Positions 1 through 9,993 of a DNA stretch of 64,000 nucleotides are shown here, one piece after another. Numbering within the stretch: position 1 is the stretch's first letter; every line of letters begins with the position of its first letter. The notes under the pieces were generated by a model. It was not told where the DNA came from and ran no database searches. It worked only from the letters and a program-made list of their open reading frames with translations. The translations under genes and the position numbers were made by a program. Origin of the DNA: Pythium myriotylum (lineage: Eukaryota > Oomycota > Peronosporomycetes > Pythiales > Pythiaceae); the NCBI GenBank assembly GCA_023091665.1, contig JALJCQ010000006.1, positions 62,001-126,000 of the forward strand. The letters are read 5' to 3'.

Positions 1-966
1 ACCGCCGGCCGCGTACTGCTGGTAGGTCTTCGTGCCGATGCTGCGCTGGAACTGGTCCCAGGCAGACGCGCCGGCGTCGACAGTCTGCGGCACATACCGC
101 ACGTCATCGTTGTTGCCAGTGTACGTGCTGTTAAGGCGCAGCGTGTATTCGATGGGCGCGTACGAGCCGATGGCATCGTCCGTCGGGAACTGGTCGAACA
201 CGATCGCGCCGAAGATGCGCGGCTGCGACGAGTTTTTGGCGTAATCGTTCGACTTGACGTACGTCTCGAGATCTTTTTCGGTGTTATAGAAGACGACGCT
301 GTCGGCAAGCGAAGGCACCACCAGAGAAGACGTGCTGGATACGTTGAGGCTCACTGTTGGATACCACTTGGCGACGGTCTCGTAAAAGTACTGACGCGTA
401 AACGGGACGTCGGGCGCGATCGCTAGTTTGAACGGAGATACGCGACCCTCGCACGACTCTGGAAGCGCGTAGGGAGACGATGAGTTCAGGCTCACGCGGC
501 CGCCAAATACAAGCTCCTGTTGGCACAGGCTCTTCTTTGCGGCCTCGAAATTGTGGACGCCGCGGCTGAAATCGAACGAGCGCTGGCTCATGTGCAGCAG
601 GAGGCCCGTGAGCGAGGTCTCCTGGACAGCGTATCGTGCCGCAAAGCTCGGAGCGACCAGCGTGTCACCGTCGCCGCCGGTCGGGTCGAACAGATTGTAC
701 TTGTCGTCGTCGTCCGAGAAGCCCGCGGGCACGTCGTAGTCGGTGGTCTGGTGCTTGATGATGCCGAGCAGCAGCACGAAGAGCGCCGGTAGCAAGAGCT
801 CAAACGCGAGGCTGCGCGGATTCTTGGTCTTGAGCCACCAGTTCTTGCGCAGCAGCGTGGGCACGAAGCGCAGATTCGACTTGGTGGCTGGCACGTCCCC
901 GGCGTCGCTGGTCGTGCGGCGGTAGGGCGACCGCGGCGAGAGCTCAACTGTCTGTGTTCGCTGCAT
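1..966 (-). CDS. ABCA-type ABC transporter, N-terminal part (partial)
   Basis: The minus frame is open for 322 codons from an ATG at 966 to the window edge, so the gene continues to the left. Residues 1-45 are a basic cytoplasmic tail. Residues about 54-72 form a hydrophobic segment (FELLLPALFVLLLGIIKH) preceded by NPRS, like the first membrane helix of ABCA subfamily half-transporters. A long polar stretch with several N-x-S/T sites follows, as expected for the large first extracellular loop of ABCA proteins. The nucleotide-binding domains would lie outside the window, so the family call rests on topology and the lead motif only. The family moves lipids or other hydrophobic substrates across membranes; the substrate here is unknown. 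No intron is needed in the visible part. Confidence 0.7.
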   Translation of the reverse strand, partial: MQRTQTVELSPRSPYRRTTSDAGDVPATKSNLRFVPTLLRKNWWLKTKNPRSLAFELLLPALFVLLLGIIKHQTTDYDVPAGFSDDDDKYNLFDPTGGDGDTLVAPSFAARYAVQETSLTGLLLHMSQRSFDFSRGVHNFEAAKKSLCQQELVFGGRVSLNSSSPYALPESCEGRVSPFKLAIAPDVPFTRQYFYETVAKWYPTVSLNVSSTSSLVVPSLADSVVFYNTEKDLETYVKSNDYAKNSSQPRIFGAIVFDQFPTDDAIGSYAPIEYTLRLNSTYTGNNDDVRYVPQTVDAGASAWDQFQRSIGTKTYQQYAAGG

Positions 967-1818
967 CGTCGAGACGACCGAGTCGGAACGCAGAGCAACG
1001 GAGCTGGCCGTGTGTGAGTTAGAGAGAAAGAGGCGTGTGTGGGGTGGAGAGGAGATCGCTAAGTGAGCCCAAGAGCACCAAGCGATATTTTTTTGTCGGT
1101 CCCATGAGAAAAGCCAGCAGGGAGCTCTAGTACCATCATTCTCCCGACGATTGTAAACAGGATTGCGCCCACACTGAGCATTGTGCCACCGATCTACTGA
1201 TTTAACGTGAATTCTTCATAACTATGGAAGACAGTATGCGGGAAAAATTTTCGGCTGCGAGTCTTCGAAAAGTCCAGCGAAATGCGGAAACAGATCTGCG
1301 ACAGCCGGCCGCTGCAAAGCTGCGTTTCGATGCTCGCTGCCCGATCGGCCAACAAAAAGTAGAGATAAATACTACAAATTCAGTATATCAACAGCAAGTG
1401 AGCCGGGGCTCTCTTCACGGAGTTGACACTGGTGGGCTCGCAGTGAACCCACTGGCCAATGGTGAGACCTCTCGTCATCACTAGTCGACCTGACACGGAA
1501 GGCGGTCGATGTTGATGCTGGATTACGCTGGCGTGGACCTAAATTAGGAAACGCGAAGTCACCCGAGCCAAAGTCCGTCGTGATGATGCCGGATTATGCT
1601 GCGTGGTCCTACTTTAGGTCGCTGACGTGTTGATGGTGGTTTATGCTGGCGACCGAGATCGCATGGGTACGCTGTCCTACGCGATGTTGCTCTTGTAGCC
1701 ATCGGTCGACTGATCTAAACGCTTTAGAGGGAACACTGTTGCAACTGTCACGTTTGTTTCATCGAAGCACCGCTGAGGCGGGGTCCCTGATTTGCACAAG
1801 CAGACTTCGGCGATCACA
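967..1818. other. intergenic region
   Basis: No convincing gene. It holds the promoter side of the ABCA-like gene. Near 1507-1650 there are three diverged copies of a short motif (GATGCTGGATTACGCTGG and relatives, spaced about 50-70 bp). Otherwise I see nothing. Confidence 0.5.
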
Positions 1819-2082
1819 AGATGTGCTTGAACCGACTGTCTTTGGTTAACACCTGTCTTCGCTTCGGTGAGCTCAAACAGTCGAGCTGCCGCAGTCTCTG
1901 TATTCACGAGGTCAGTCATTCGAATTGGATGCGACTTCATCAACCTGTAAACCAGATCGACGCGAAAACGTCCCAACAATTCCACGGCAAAATGCCGGTC
2001 TTGGTGTAGTTTACGCCATGCTTCTCTTGTGATTGTGGCAGTCTAGTGGCAGCGGATGGCGTCTGTTGGTGTTGGATGGCGT
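1819..2082. repeat. Repeat F, copy 1
   Basis: A ~250 bp sequence present three times (here, about 5306-5557 and 8327-8577). Each time it abuts the 3' end or a fragment of an M96-like gene. It contains a short minus-strand reading frame (ELLGRFRVDLVYRLMKSH) in every copy, which I do not recognise. Copies 2 and 3 are nearly identical and copy 1 is slightly diverged, so it marks the boundaries of the tandem duplication that carries the CRN genes. Confidence 0.75.
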
Positions 2083-2797
2083 CTACGCGCTGACCAGAGC
2101 GAACGCGCTAATGGCGTGAGCGTACGCGGCTTCCTCCTTGGCGATCGACTCGAGCATGAGCTCTCGGAACAGCAGCTCGTTGTCGCGTCGAGACCCGCCG
2201 TCCGCTCGTGACGTTTGCGGGTACCGCAGCAACTTGTCCAGTGGGCTTTGTGCGTGGAACTGGAACCTTCGTGTGCTAATTGAGCGATACACCGAGCGGT
2301 CGGCATCGATGTAATCCCATATCACGACGGCGTAGTCGTCCGTCTGCTTGTAGAACGTTACGACCTGCCACTCGAGCACGAGCTTATCGTCCGCAAGACG
2401 GCGATATTGCTGGAGAATGCGCGATCCAGCAGCAGCCTCGTGTAATTGTGAAGGTGGCAACAGAGCTTGATGCTCGACGAGAAGCTCGGAGGCGCCGAGA
2501 GGACCGACTTGAGTCCGCGGATAAAGCAGGTTTGTGCGTAGACCGCCTCACGAAGGCGGCGGCGCTCGTCCTCGGCCCAGCGTCGCTTGTATCTTTCCAC
2601 CAGCACGGACTCGGGCGCGCCATCGCAGTTGTCGGCGTCTTCCTGTCGGAGCCGGTCGGGTTCTCGGGTGAGTGCGTCAGCCTCGGCGCGCAGAGCGTGC
2701 AATGCTCGCTGGAGAAGAAGGCAGACACCGTCAGTAGAAGTCATTGTGAGGCGTAGTCAGGCAGGGGGCGAGCCTTGATGGAGCACTCGTCGGCTGT
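2083..2797 (-). pseudogene. M96/START-like pseudogene 1 (internally deleted)
   Basis: A broken copy of the intact gene at 8578-9993. The 3' exon (ending ISAFALVSA) and the 5' part of the middle exon (RALHALRAEADALTRE, then the ERYKRR basic stretch) are recognisable. About 150 bp across the last intron and about 350 bp of the middle exon have been lost, and exon 1 is cut at about 2797 where CRN upstream DNA begins. The reading frame is not continuous. Confidence 0.8.
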
Positions 2798-2807
2798 CAT
2801 TCAGCGG

Positions 2808-2840
2808 AGTCAGTCACCTGAGTTACTCAGGTGAATGACT
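2808..2840. repeat. 33-bp hairpin upstream of CRN copy A
   Basis: The arms TCACCTGAGT and ACTCAGGTGA flank one base. After one mismatch a further 5 bp pair (AGTCA/TGACT), giving a 16-bp stem. It lies about 315 bp upstream of the CRN start, exactly where M96 homology ends, and recurs at 5817-5849. It could be a regulatory palindrome or a recombination scar. Confidence 0.7.
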
Positions 2841-3126
2841 GATTCACAAGAACCGCGTGTGCATATCGACGGTACTGGTCTCGGGTCGGTTTGGATGGGA
2901 CGTTGGGTGGTTCGTCCAGCAGGGTGACTCTAATCGATTTGATCGCTAAACCAGAGAATTCCATCATCACATTTCGGAGGGACAGCGCGGGCGACGCACC
3001 CTCCCTCGACGTTGTGTCGATAGCCCACTCGACGGTGCGTGAGGGTGCCAAGAATGATGTCAATCATATCATGTACTTCAGACGGGTATAAGTTTCGAAA
3101 GGGTATCGACTTGGCGCTTTGTTGTT

Positions 3127-3140
3127 TCAGTCTCGAACTT
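3127..3140 (+). promoter_or_regulatory. Oomycete initiator-like element, CRN copy A
   Basis: TCAGTCTCGAACTT resembles the oomycete initiator consensus (TCATTYYNCAWTTT), with three mismatches. It would give a 5' leader of about 28 nt. Motif match only. Confidence 0.4.
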
Positions 3141-3156
3141 TCTCGTGAGAAGCACC

Positions 3157-4872
3157 ATGGCCGAGGTGGAGCTCACGTGCGCAGTGTATGGCGAAGGCAC
3201 TGTGTTTTCCGTGAAGGTCAATCGCGACGCGAAAGTCGAAGCGCTGCAGAAGGCCATATTTCACGATCAACGGTGCCACGAGCGCTTCTCGTTTCCATCA
3301 AGCGCATTGACGCTGTACTTGGCGAAGAAGAACGGCGCGTGGTTGAAGGACGACGACAGTGTGGATGGCCTTTTAGTAGGAAAGATCGACACCTCGTATC
3401 AGAAGATGCGGTCATCGTGGATTCTAGACGAAGACTACCTTGGCGCAGATTTCAAGCCAGCGCGCAAAGAGATCCACGTCTTGGTGGAACTCCCAGAAGC
3501 AGTCGCTGGTATGGATGCATCATCTAAGTTTCAAGCCGCTAGAGACGATAAGATTCGGCTTATGCGATTGGAAGCGCAATCTGAGCGAATTCTTGCCGCG
3601 TTGCCACACAAAAAGCCAAAGTCCTATTCCGATGCTGCATTGGGTCACGTTGAGTATGGAAGATTGGAGCAGGACGGCTTGATCATTGTTTATGCACCAA
3701 CAGAGGACGGAGAAGCATTTTGGTCGAAAGAAGTGCAGGATCAAGCCAGTGCCATAGCGAATGAGGCTGACTTCGACGTATTCATTACTCCTTTTTTCAG
3801 TGACGTGCTAGCCAGCTGTGGTATGGTATTCGTCAATAGCGAGCGATATCAATGGTTGCCTCAGTCTCCACTTTTGGACAAGAGTACAGATCTCAAACCG
3901 GACGGGTTTGCGACCCACCCTGGGATGTTTCGTTCCAAGCCATCGCCAAAGGACAATGTGCAACGCCCGGATGGGTTTCTCTTTGGTGTCGCAGAGGAAG
4001 ACTTGTTCGATTGTCTCACTTTGTTTGAAAGCAAGCTTACTATAACTATCGGTGCGTTCGGCCAAGTGGTGCGCTATTTGCAGAATCTGTGCCCTGAGAA
4101 GTCAGCAAATGCTATTCTCTTTGATCGCCACTCCTTTTGGTTGATCCAAAGCTCCAAGGGCGCTGTTGTTAAAATTCACAAAGCGATGTGGGTCAATAAG
4201 GGCTCGAAATCTTTGTTTCGGAACTTTATTGATGACAACAAGTCTCCATGGGTGACGCTCTTATCAAGTGCCTGCTCTGCATTGGGCGTTGATGTGGTGG
4301 AGGGCGATGCATTTCTAGGCCGTGGCGCTTATGGTCGCGTTTTCAAGGTAATTTGGCAAGGGCAGGTTTACGCGCTCAAAATTGTGGAGGCAAGCTCCGC
4401 TGGACGTCTCTACCAAGAAGAGAAAGCCTTGACAAACGCCCAGCACACAAATTTGACGATTAGTCCTGTGAGAAAGTGCGTTGATATTCAGGGTGGCGCG
4501 GCGCTATTGTTGTCACCTGTTGGGCAACCATTGCCTCGACCAGCGTCACGCCAAGAAGTTGGAAACCTCTTTGGTCTGTTGTGGCAGCTTCATGCGTATG
4601 GCCTGGTCCATGGAGATCCTCGCGTGCCGAATGTGATTCTCATGGGGCAAAAGCCTCTTTGGATAGATCTCGTGCAAGTGATGGAAGCGAGCCCCAATTT
4701 GATACAACATGATGCTGAAATTCTCACCCGGTCCATCCTCAGAGTCCCTTGGACGGTTTTGCTGGACTCGGCGCTGAAGCACTCGATCGAAAACTATGGC
4801 AAAAGCGCCACACGAGATAATCTCAATCTCCTGGTCGAAGTAGTCTGTGAAACCATGGGATTTCTTCGTTAG
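3157..4872 (+). CDS. Crinkler (CRN) effector with nuclease-like and kinase-like domains, copy A
   Basis: 571 residues, single exon. The start at 3157 sits in a strong context (CACCATGG). The N-terminus is a ubiquitin-like CRN header with LYLAKK (residues 54-59; variant of LFLAK) and ends at HVLVELP (about 107-113), the motif that marks CRN translocation domains. The middle has a PD-(D/E)XK signature: KPDG (Asp about 249) and FESK (Glu/Lys about 291/293), followed by GQVVRYLQ. The C-terminal 190 residues are kinase-like: glycine loop GRGAYGRVF, ALKIVE lysine, VHGDPRVPNVI catalytic loop, and WIDL in place of DFG. CRN proteins act inside host plant cells, usually in the nucleus. The C-terminal activity here is inferred from motifs. 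It differs from copy B mainly in one N-terminal patch (3352-3420). Confidence 0.88.
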   Translation: MAEVELTCAVYGEGTVFSVKVNRDAKVEALQKAIFHDQRCHERFSFPSSALTLYLAKKNGAWLKDDDSVDGLLVGKIDTSYQKMRSSWILDEDYLGADFKPARKEIHVLVELPEAVAGMDASSKFQAARDDKIRLMRLEAQSERILAALPHKKPKSYSDAALGHVEYGRLEQDGLIIVYAPTEDGEAFWSKEVQDQASAIANEADFDVFITPFFSDVLASCGMVFVNSERYQWLPQSPLLDKSTDLKPDGFATHPGMFRSKPSPKDNVQRPDGFLFGVAEEDLFDCLTLFESKLTITIGAFGQVVRYLQNLCPEKSANAILFDRHSFWLIQSSKGAVVKIHKAMWVNKGSKSLFRNFIDDNKSPWVTLLSSACSALGVDVVEGDAFLGRGAYGRVFKVIWQGQVYALKIVEASSAGRLYQEEKALTNAQHTNLTISPVRKCVDIQGGAALLLSPVGQPLPRPASRQEVGNLFGLLWQLHAYGLVHGDPRVPNVILMGQKPLWIDLVQVMEASPNLIQHDAEILTRSILRVPWTVLLDSALKHSIENYGKSATRDNLNLLVEVVCETMGFLR

Positions 4873-5305
4873 CTGCAAGTTTTATTCACGCACACTTAAT
4901 TGGTCAATGAAGAGGATCCTCGGCGTCACATCGTCCGCTATTCCTTCGCATATATACGAAGGCTCGTTGCTCTTGTATAAAAGATATACAAGAGAAAGCG
5001 AAGTTGTATTTGAACCCTAATACATCTTCGGTGTCGCTGAGGGTAGGAAGAGCGGACGAGAAAACATACACCATGCACACGCGGCAAAAGTGGATGATGG
5101 GGTGCCGATGTCATCTGAGCACATCATGCGAATTTAATGAATGACTCTATTATCAGAAAGAACCACTATTATTCGCAACAAAGCAGTCCTCCGAGTGACG
5201 CTCTTGTCACCATCACGTAGAAATGGCCATTGACACATCATCGATAGTGGGAGGTGCCTAAGTGGTCGTACATTAGGCCGCCGATGGGTTCTACGATGCG
5301 GTTGA
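4873..5305. other. CRN 3' flank
   Basis: No gene. Two small inverted repeats are present: CCTTCG/CGAAGG around 4950-4970 and CTCTTGTAT/ATACAAGAG around 4970-4995. They could mark a 3' end but are not a proven terminator. Repeated at 7894-8326. Confidence 0.5.
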
Positions 5306-5557
5306 AACGACTGTCTTGGTTAACAACTGTCTTCGCTTCGGTGAGCACAAACAGTCGAGCTGCCGCAGTCTCTGTATTCACGAGGTCAGTCATCCGAATT
5401 GGATGCGACTTCATCAACCTGTAAACCAGATCGACGCGAAAACGTCCCAACAATTCCACGGCAAAATGCCGGTCTTGGTGTCGTTTACGCCATGCTCCTC
5501 TTGTGATTGTGGCAGTGTGGTGGCAGCGGATGGCGTCTGTTGGCAGCGGATGGCGTC
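5306..5557. repeat. Repeat F, copy 2
   Basis: Second copy of the sequence described at 1819. It ends in two tandem 20-bp words (TGGCAGCGGATGGCGTCTGT). Confidence 0.75.
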
Positions 5558-5571
5558 TGTTGGTGTTGGAT

Positions 5572-5806
5572 CGCTCGTCCTCGGCCCAGCGTCGCTTGTA
5601 TCTTTCCACCAGCACGGACTCGGGCGCGCCATCGCAGTTGTCGGCGTCTTCCTGTCGGAGCCGGTCGGGTTCTCGGGTGAGTGCGTCAGCCTCGGCGCGC
5701 AGAGCGTGCAATGCTCGCTGGAGAAGAAGGCAGACACCGTCAGTAGAAGTCATTGTGAGGCGTAGTCAGGCAGGGGGCGAGCCTTGATGGAGCACTCGTC
5801 GGCTGT
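5572..5806 (-). pseudogene. M96/START-like pseudogene 2 (5' fragment of exon 2)
   Basis: Only the beginning of the middle exon (LHALRAEADALTREPDRLRQ to ERYKRRWAEDER), intron 1 and the tail of exon 1 remain. Repeat F is joined directly to it, so the rest of the gene has been deleted. Confidence 0.8.
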
Positions 5807-5816
5807 CATTCAGCGG

Positions 5817-5849
5817 AGTCAGTCACCTGAGTTACTCAGGTGAATGACT
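5817..5849. repeat. 33-bp hairpin upstream of CRN copy B
   Basis: Identical to 2808-2840, again at the junction of M96 homology and CRN upstream sequence. Confidence 0.7.
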
Positions 5850-6165
5850 GATTCACAAGAACCGCGTGTGCATATCGACGGTACTGGTCTCGGGTCGGTT
5901 TGGATGGGACGTTGGGTGGTTCGTCCAGCAGGGTGACTCTAATCGATTTGATCGCTAAACCAGAGAATTCCATCATCACATTTCGGAGGGACAGCGCGGG
6001 CGACGCACCCTCCCTCGACGTTGTGTCGATAGCCCACTCGACGGTGCGTGAGGGTGCCAAGAATGATGTCAATCATATCATGTACTTCAGACGGGTATAA
6101 GTTTCGAAAGGGTATCGACTTGGCGCTTTGTTGTTTCAGTCTCGAACTTTCTCGTGAGAAGCACC

Positions 6166-7893
6166 ATGGCCGAGGTGGAGCTCACGTGCGCAGTGTATGG
6201 CGAAGGCACTGTGTTTTCCGTGAAGGTCAATCGCGACGCGAAAGTCGAAGCGCTGCAGAAGGCCATATTTCACGATCAACGGTGCCGCGAGCGCTTCTCG
6301 TTTCCATCAAGCGCATTGACGCTGTACTTGGCGAAGAAGAACGGCGCGTGGCTCAAGAGTGACCCCACGCTCAAGCCTTTTTTGAAACAAGGACGGCAAA
6401 TCACTGATGAGTATGTGGTCGAGATGATACCAAACTGGGAGATTCTAGACGAAGACTACCTTGGCGCAGATTTCAAGCCAGCGCGCAAAGAGATCCACGT
6501 CTTGGTGGAACTCCCAGAAGCAGTCGCTGGTATGGATGCATCATCTAAGTTTCAAGCCGCTAGAGACGATAAGATTCGGCTTATGCGATTGGAAGCGCAA
6601 TCTGAGCGAATTCTTGCCGCGTTGCCACACAAAAAGCCAAAGTCCTATTCCGATGCTGCATTGGGTCACGTTGAGTATGGAAGATTGGAGCAGGACGGCT
6701 TGATCATTGTTTATGCACCAACAGAGGACGGAGAAGCATTTTGGTCGAAAGAAGTGCAGGATCAAGCCAGTGCCATAGCGAATGAGGCTGACTTCGACGT
6801 ATTCATTACTCCTTTTTTCAGTGACGTGCTAGCCAGCTGTGGTATGGTATTCGTCAATAGCGAGCGATATCAATGGTTGCCTCAGTCTCCACTTTTGGAC
6901 AAGAGTACAGATCTCAAACCGGACGGGTTTGCGACCCACCCTGGGATGTTTCGTTCCAAGCCATCGCCAAAGGACAATGTGCAACGCCCGGATGGGTTTC
7001 TCTTTGGTGTCGCAGAGGAAGACTTGTTCGATTGTCTCACTTTGTTTGAAAGCAAGCTTACTATAACTATCGGTGCGTTCGGCCAAGTGGTGCGCTATTT
7101 GCAGAATCTGTGCCCTGAGAAGTCAGCAAATGCTATTCTCTTTGATCGCCACTCCTTTTGGTTGATCCAAAGCTCCAAGGGCGCTGTTGTTAAAATTCAC
7201 AAAGCGATGTGGGTCAATAAGGGCTCGAAATCTTTGTTTCGGAACTTTATTGATGACAACAAGTCTCCATGGGTGACGCTCTTATCAAGTGCCTGCTCTG
7301 CATTGGGCGTTGATGTGGTGGAGGGCGATGCATTTCTAGGCCGTGGCGCTTATGGTCGCGTTTTCAAGGTAATTTGGCAAGGGCAGGTTTACGCGCTCAA
7401 AATTGTGGAGGCAAGCTCCGCTGGACGTCTCTACCAAGAAGAGAAAGCCTTGACAAACGCCCAGCACACAAATTTGACGATTAGTCCTGTGAGAAAGTGC
7501 GTTGATATTCAGGGTGGCGCGGCGCTATTGTTGTCACCTGTTGGGCAACCATTGCCTCGACCAGCGTCACGCCAAGAAGTTGGAAACCTCTTTGGTCTGT
7601 TGTGGCAGCTTCATGCGTATGGCCTGGTCCATGGAGATCCTCGCGTGCCGAATGTGATTCTCATGGGGCAAAAGCCTCTTTGGATAGATCTCGTGCAAGT
7701 GATGGAAGCGAGCCCCAATTTGATACAACATGATGCTGAAATTCTCACCCGGTCCATCCTCAGAGTCCCTTGGACGGTTTTGCTGGACTCGGCGCTGAAG
7801 CACTCGATCGAAAACTATGGCAAAAGCGCCACACGAGATAATCTCAATCTCCTGGTCGAAGTAGTCTGTGAAACCATGGGATTTCTTCGTTAG
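6166..7893 (+). CDS. Crinkler (CRN) effector with nuclease-like and kinase-like domains, copy B
   Basis: 575 residues, single exon, with the same start context and an initiator-like motif at 6136-6149. Landmarks: LYLAKK 54-59, HVLVELP 111-117, KPDG Asp253, FESK Glu295/Lys297, glycine loop 391-400, Lys412, HGD 489-491, Asn496 and IDL Asp508. All key residues of both putative catalytic domains are present. Outside residues about 64-92 I see only His40/Arg41-type exchange relative to copy A (QRCHERF versus QRCRERF). The patch reads SDPTLKPFLKQGRQ here and DDDSVDGLLVGKID in copy A. The kinase lacks a standard DFG, so activity is uncertain. Confidence 0.88.
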   Translation: MAEVELTCAVYGEGTVFSVKVNRDAKVEALQKAIFHDQRCRERFSFPSSALTLYLAKKNGAWLKSDPTLKPFLKQGRQITDEYVVEMIPNWEILDEDYLGADFKPARKEIHVLVELPEAVAGMDASSKFQAARDDKIRLMRLEAQSERILAALPHKKPKSYSDAALGHVEYGRLEQDGLIIVYAPTEDGEAFWSKEVQDQASAIANEADFDVFITPFFSDVLASCGMVFVNSERYQWLPQSPLLDKSTDLKPDGFATHPGMFRSKPSPKDNVQRPDGFLFGVAEEDLFDCLTLFESKLTITIGAFGQVVRYLQNLCPEKSANAILFDRHSFWLIQSSKGAVVKIHKAMWVNKGSKSLFRNFIDDNKSPWVTLLSSACSALGVDVVEGDAFLGRGAYGRVFKVIWQGQVYALKIVEASSAGRLYQEEKALTNAQHTNLTISPVRKCVDIQGGAALLLSPVGQPLPRPASRQEVGNLFGLLWQLHAYGLVHGDPRVPNVILMGQKPLWIDLVQVMEASPNLIQHDAEILTRSILRVPWTVLLDSALKHSIENYGKSATRDNLNLLVEVVCETMGFLR

Positions 7894-8326
7894 CTGCAAG
7901 TTTTATTCACGCACACTTAATTGGTCAATGAAGAGGATCCTCGGCGTCACATCGTCCGCTATTCCTTCGCATATATACGAAGGCTCGTTGCTCTTGTATA
8001 AAAGATATACAAGAGAAAGCGAAGTTGTATTTGAACCCTAATACATCTTCGGTGTCGCTGAGGGTAGGAAGAGCGGACGAGAAAACATACACCATGCACA
8101 CGCGGCAAAAGTGGATGATGGGGTGCCGATGTCATCTGAGCACATCATGCGAATTTAATGAATGACTCTATTATCAGAAAGAACCACTATTATTCGCAAC
8201 AAAGCAGTCCTCCGAGTGACGCTCTTGTCACCATCACGTAGAAATGGCCATTGACACATCATCGATAGTGGGAGGTGCCTAAGTGGTCGTACATTAGGCC
8301 GCCGATGGGTTCTACGATGCGGTTGA

Positions 8327-8577
8327 AACGACTGTCTTGGTTAACAACTGTCTTCGCTTCGGTGAGCACAAACAGTCGAGCTGCCGCAGTCTCTGTATTC
8401 ACGAGGTCAGTCATCCGAATTGGATGCGACTTCATCAACCTGTAAACCAGATCGACGCGAAAACGTCCCAACAATTCCACGGCAAAATGCCGGTCTTGGT
8501 GTCGTTTACGCCATGCTCCTCTTGTGATTGTGGCAGTGTGGTGGCAGCGGATGGCGTCTGTTGGCAGCGGATGGCGT
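8327..8577. repeat. Repeat F, copy 3
   Basis: Third copy. It runs directly into the stop codon of the intact M96-like gene at 8578, which suggests this was the ancestral arrangement. Confidence 0.75.
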
Positions 8578-9993
8578 CTACGCGCTGACCAGAGCGAACG
8601 CGCTAATGGCGTGAGCGTACGCGGCTTCCTCCTTGGCGATCGACTCGAGCATGAGCTCTCGGAACAGCAGCTCGTTGTCGCGTCGAGACCCGCCGTCCGC
8701 TAGTGACGTTTGCTGGTACCGCAGCAACTTGTCCAGTGGGCTTTGCGCGTGAAACTGGAATCTTCGTGTGCTAATTGAGCGATACACCGAGCGCTCGACG
8801 CCGTCGCTGCAGATCTCACGACGGATCAAACACCTACAGCAGCAATCAAATTAGCCTCTACAGGGCAAATCATGGTCTCCTAGTGAGGCCACTCACGCTC
8901 CAATAGCCTGGCGACTGATGTCCGTGTCCTCTGCGGTCGGGTGGAGGTCGTCGGCGTCAATGTAATCCCATATCACGACGGCGTAGTCGTCCGTCTGCTT
9001 GTAGAACGTCACGACCCGCGACTCGAGCACGAGCTCATCGTCGATGTGGCGCCGGTTTTGCTGACGAATGTCCATCGCGCGGTAGAGAACATTGTTGGAG
9101 GTCGCGATCGACACGTCCGGGTCCACGATCTCGCGCTTGGCCTTCAGCAGTGTGAAGTCCCTACACCTGCCGACGATGTCTCGAACGGCGACGCACGCTC
9201 CACGCACAACGGCGCCGATGTCGTTTGTGTCTACCGTGTACACGCTCGTAGTAGTCTCGGCGAAGCCCTCGCGGTCGATCGTGAGGTCGTTCTGGATCTG
9301 TGGCGTCACCCACGGCGGCAAGTCGCCGTCCTCGGGAGCTAGCGCCTCGGTTTCGCGAATCAAAATATCCATGGCGCTGCGCAGACGCGTCTCGTGGCCA
9401 AACGCAGCGTACTCTTTCCAGCGTGCGGCGCGATCTCGCGGCAGCCTCGTGTAGTTGTGGAGATGGCGACAGAGGTTGAGGCTCGACGAGAAGCTCGGTG
9501 GCGCCGAGAAGACCGACTTCAGTCCGCGGATAAAGCGGGTTTGCGCGTAGACAGCCTCGCGAAGGCGGTGGCGCTCGTCTTCGGCGCGGCGTCGCTTATA
9601 CCTCTCGACCAGCACGGACTCGGGCGCGCCATCGCGGTTGTCGGCGTCTTCCTGTCGGAGCCGATCGAGTTCTCGGGTCAGTGCGTCGGCCTCGGCGCGC
9701 AGAGCGTGCAAAGCTCGCTGGAGAAGGCAGCAGGCGTCTATGAGAAGATGTCACTACGAGATCTAGTCAGGGAAGAGGCGAACCTTGATGGAGCATACAC
9801 GTCGGGGCTTCTTAGCCCGAGGCGGCAGTTCTTCCTGGACGTCGACGGGCGACTGGCCGCCCGAGTTGGAGTCGCTGAGCGAGTCCGACGTAGCGTCCAG
9901 AGGCCTCGCATCCTCCGGCGGCTCCTCCAGGAACGTGAGCAGCTCGTCCAGCAGCGTCTCGTCGCCGAGCGGATCCGGCAGAGGAGACGCCAT
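8578..9993 (-). CDS. M96/START-like mating-specific protein, paralog 1
   Basis: Three exons: 9993-9784, 9717-8897 and 8833-8578, giving 428 residues. Introns are 66 and 63 bp with GT/AG ends. The ATG at 9993 lies in GACAATGGC. The N-terminus is acidic (LLDELLTFLEE), followed by a basic stretch (RAKKPRR), a leucine-rich coiled coil and a second basic stretch (ERYKRRRAEDERHR). The rest is an alpha/beta region like the START-related domain of oomycete M96 mating-specific proteins (VVTFYKQTDDYAVVIWDYID, GACVAVRDIV). Family members are expressed in mating and oospore stages; a bZIP-like head suggests a regulator, but this is inference. Head-to-head with paralog 2. Confidence 0.85.

Larger units (their letters stand above)
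2563..5557. repeat. Tandem CRN-bearing unit, copy A
   Basis: About 3.0 kb, nearly identical to 5572-8578. The offset is 3009 bp upstream of the variable patch in the CRN gene and 3021 bp downstream. The unit holds an M96 fragment, the CRN promoter and gene, about 430 bp of 3' flank with two small hairpins (around 4960 and 4985), and repeat F. The high identity indicates a recent tandem duplication. Confidence 0.9.
5572..8578. repeat. Tandem CRN-bearing unit, copy B
   Basis: Second copy of the ~3 kb unit at 2563-5557. The two copies are nearly identical outside the CRN patch. Confidence 0.9.

Noticed and set aside
1677..1985. Minus frame in repeat F as a real gene
   Set aside because: Its ends differ in every copy and no conserved start exists, so it is described only as repeat content.
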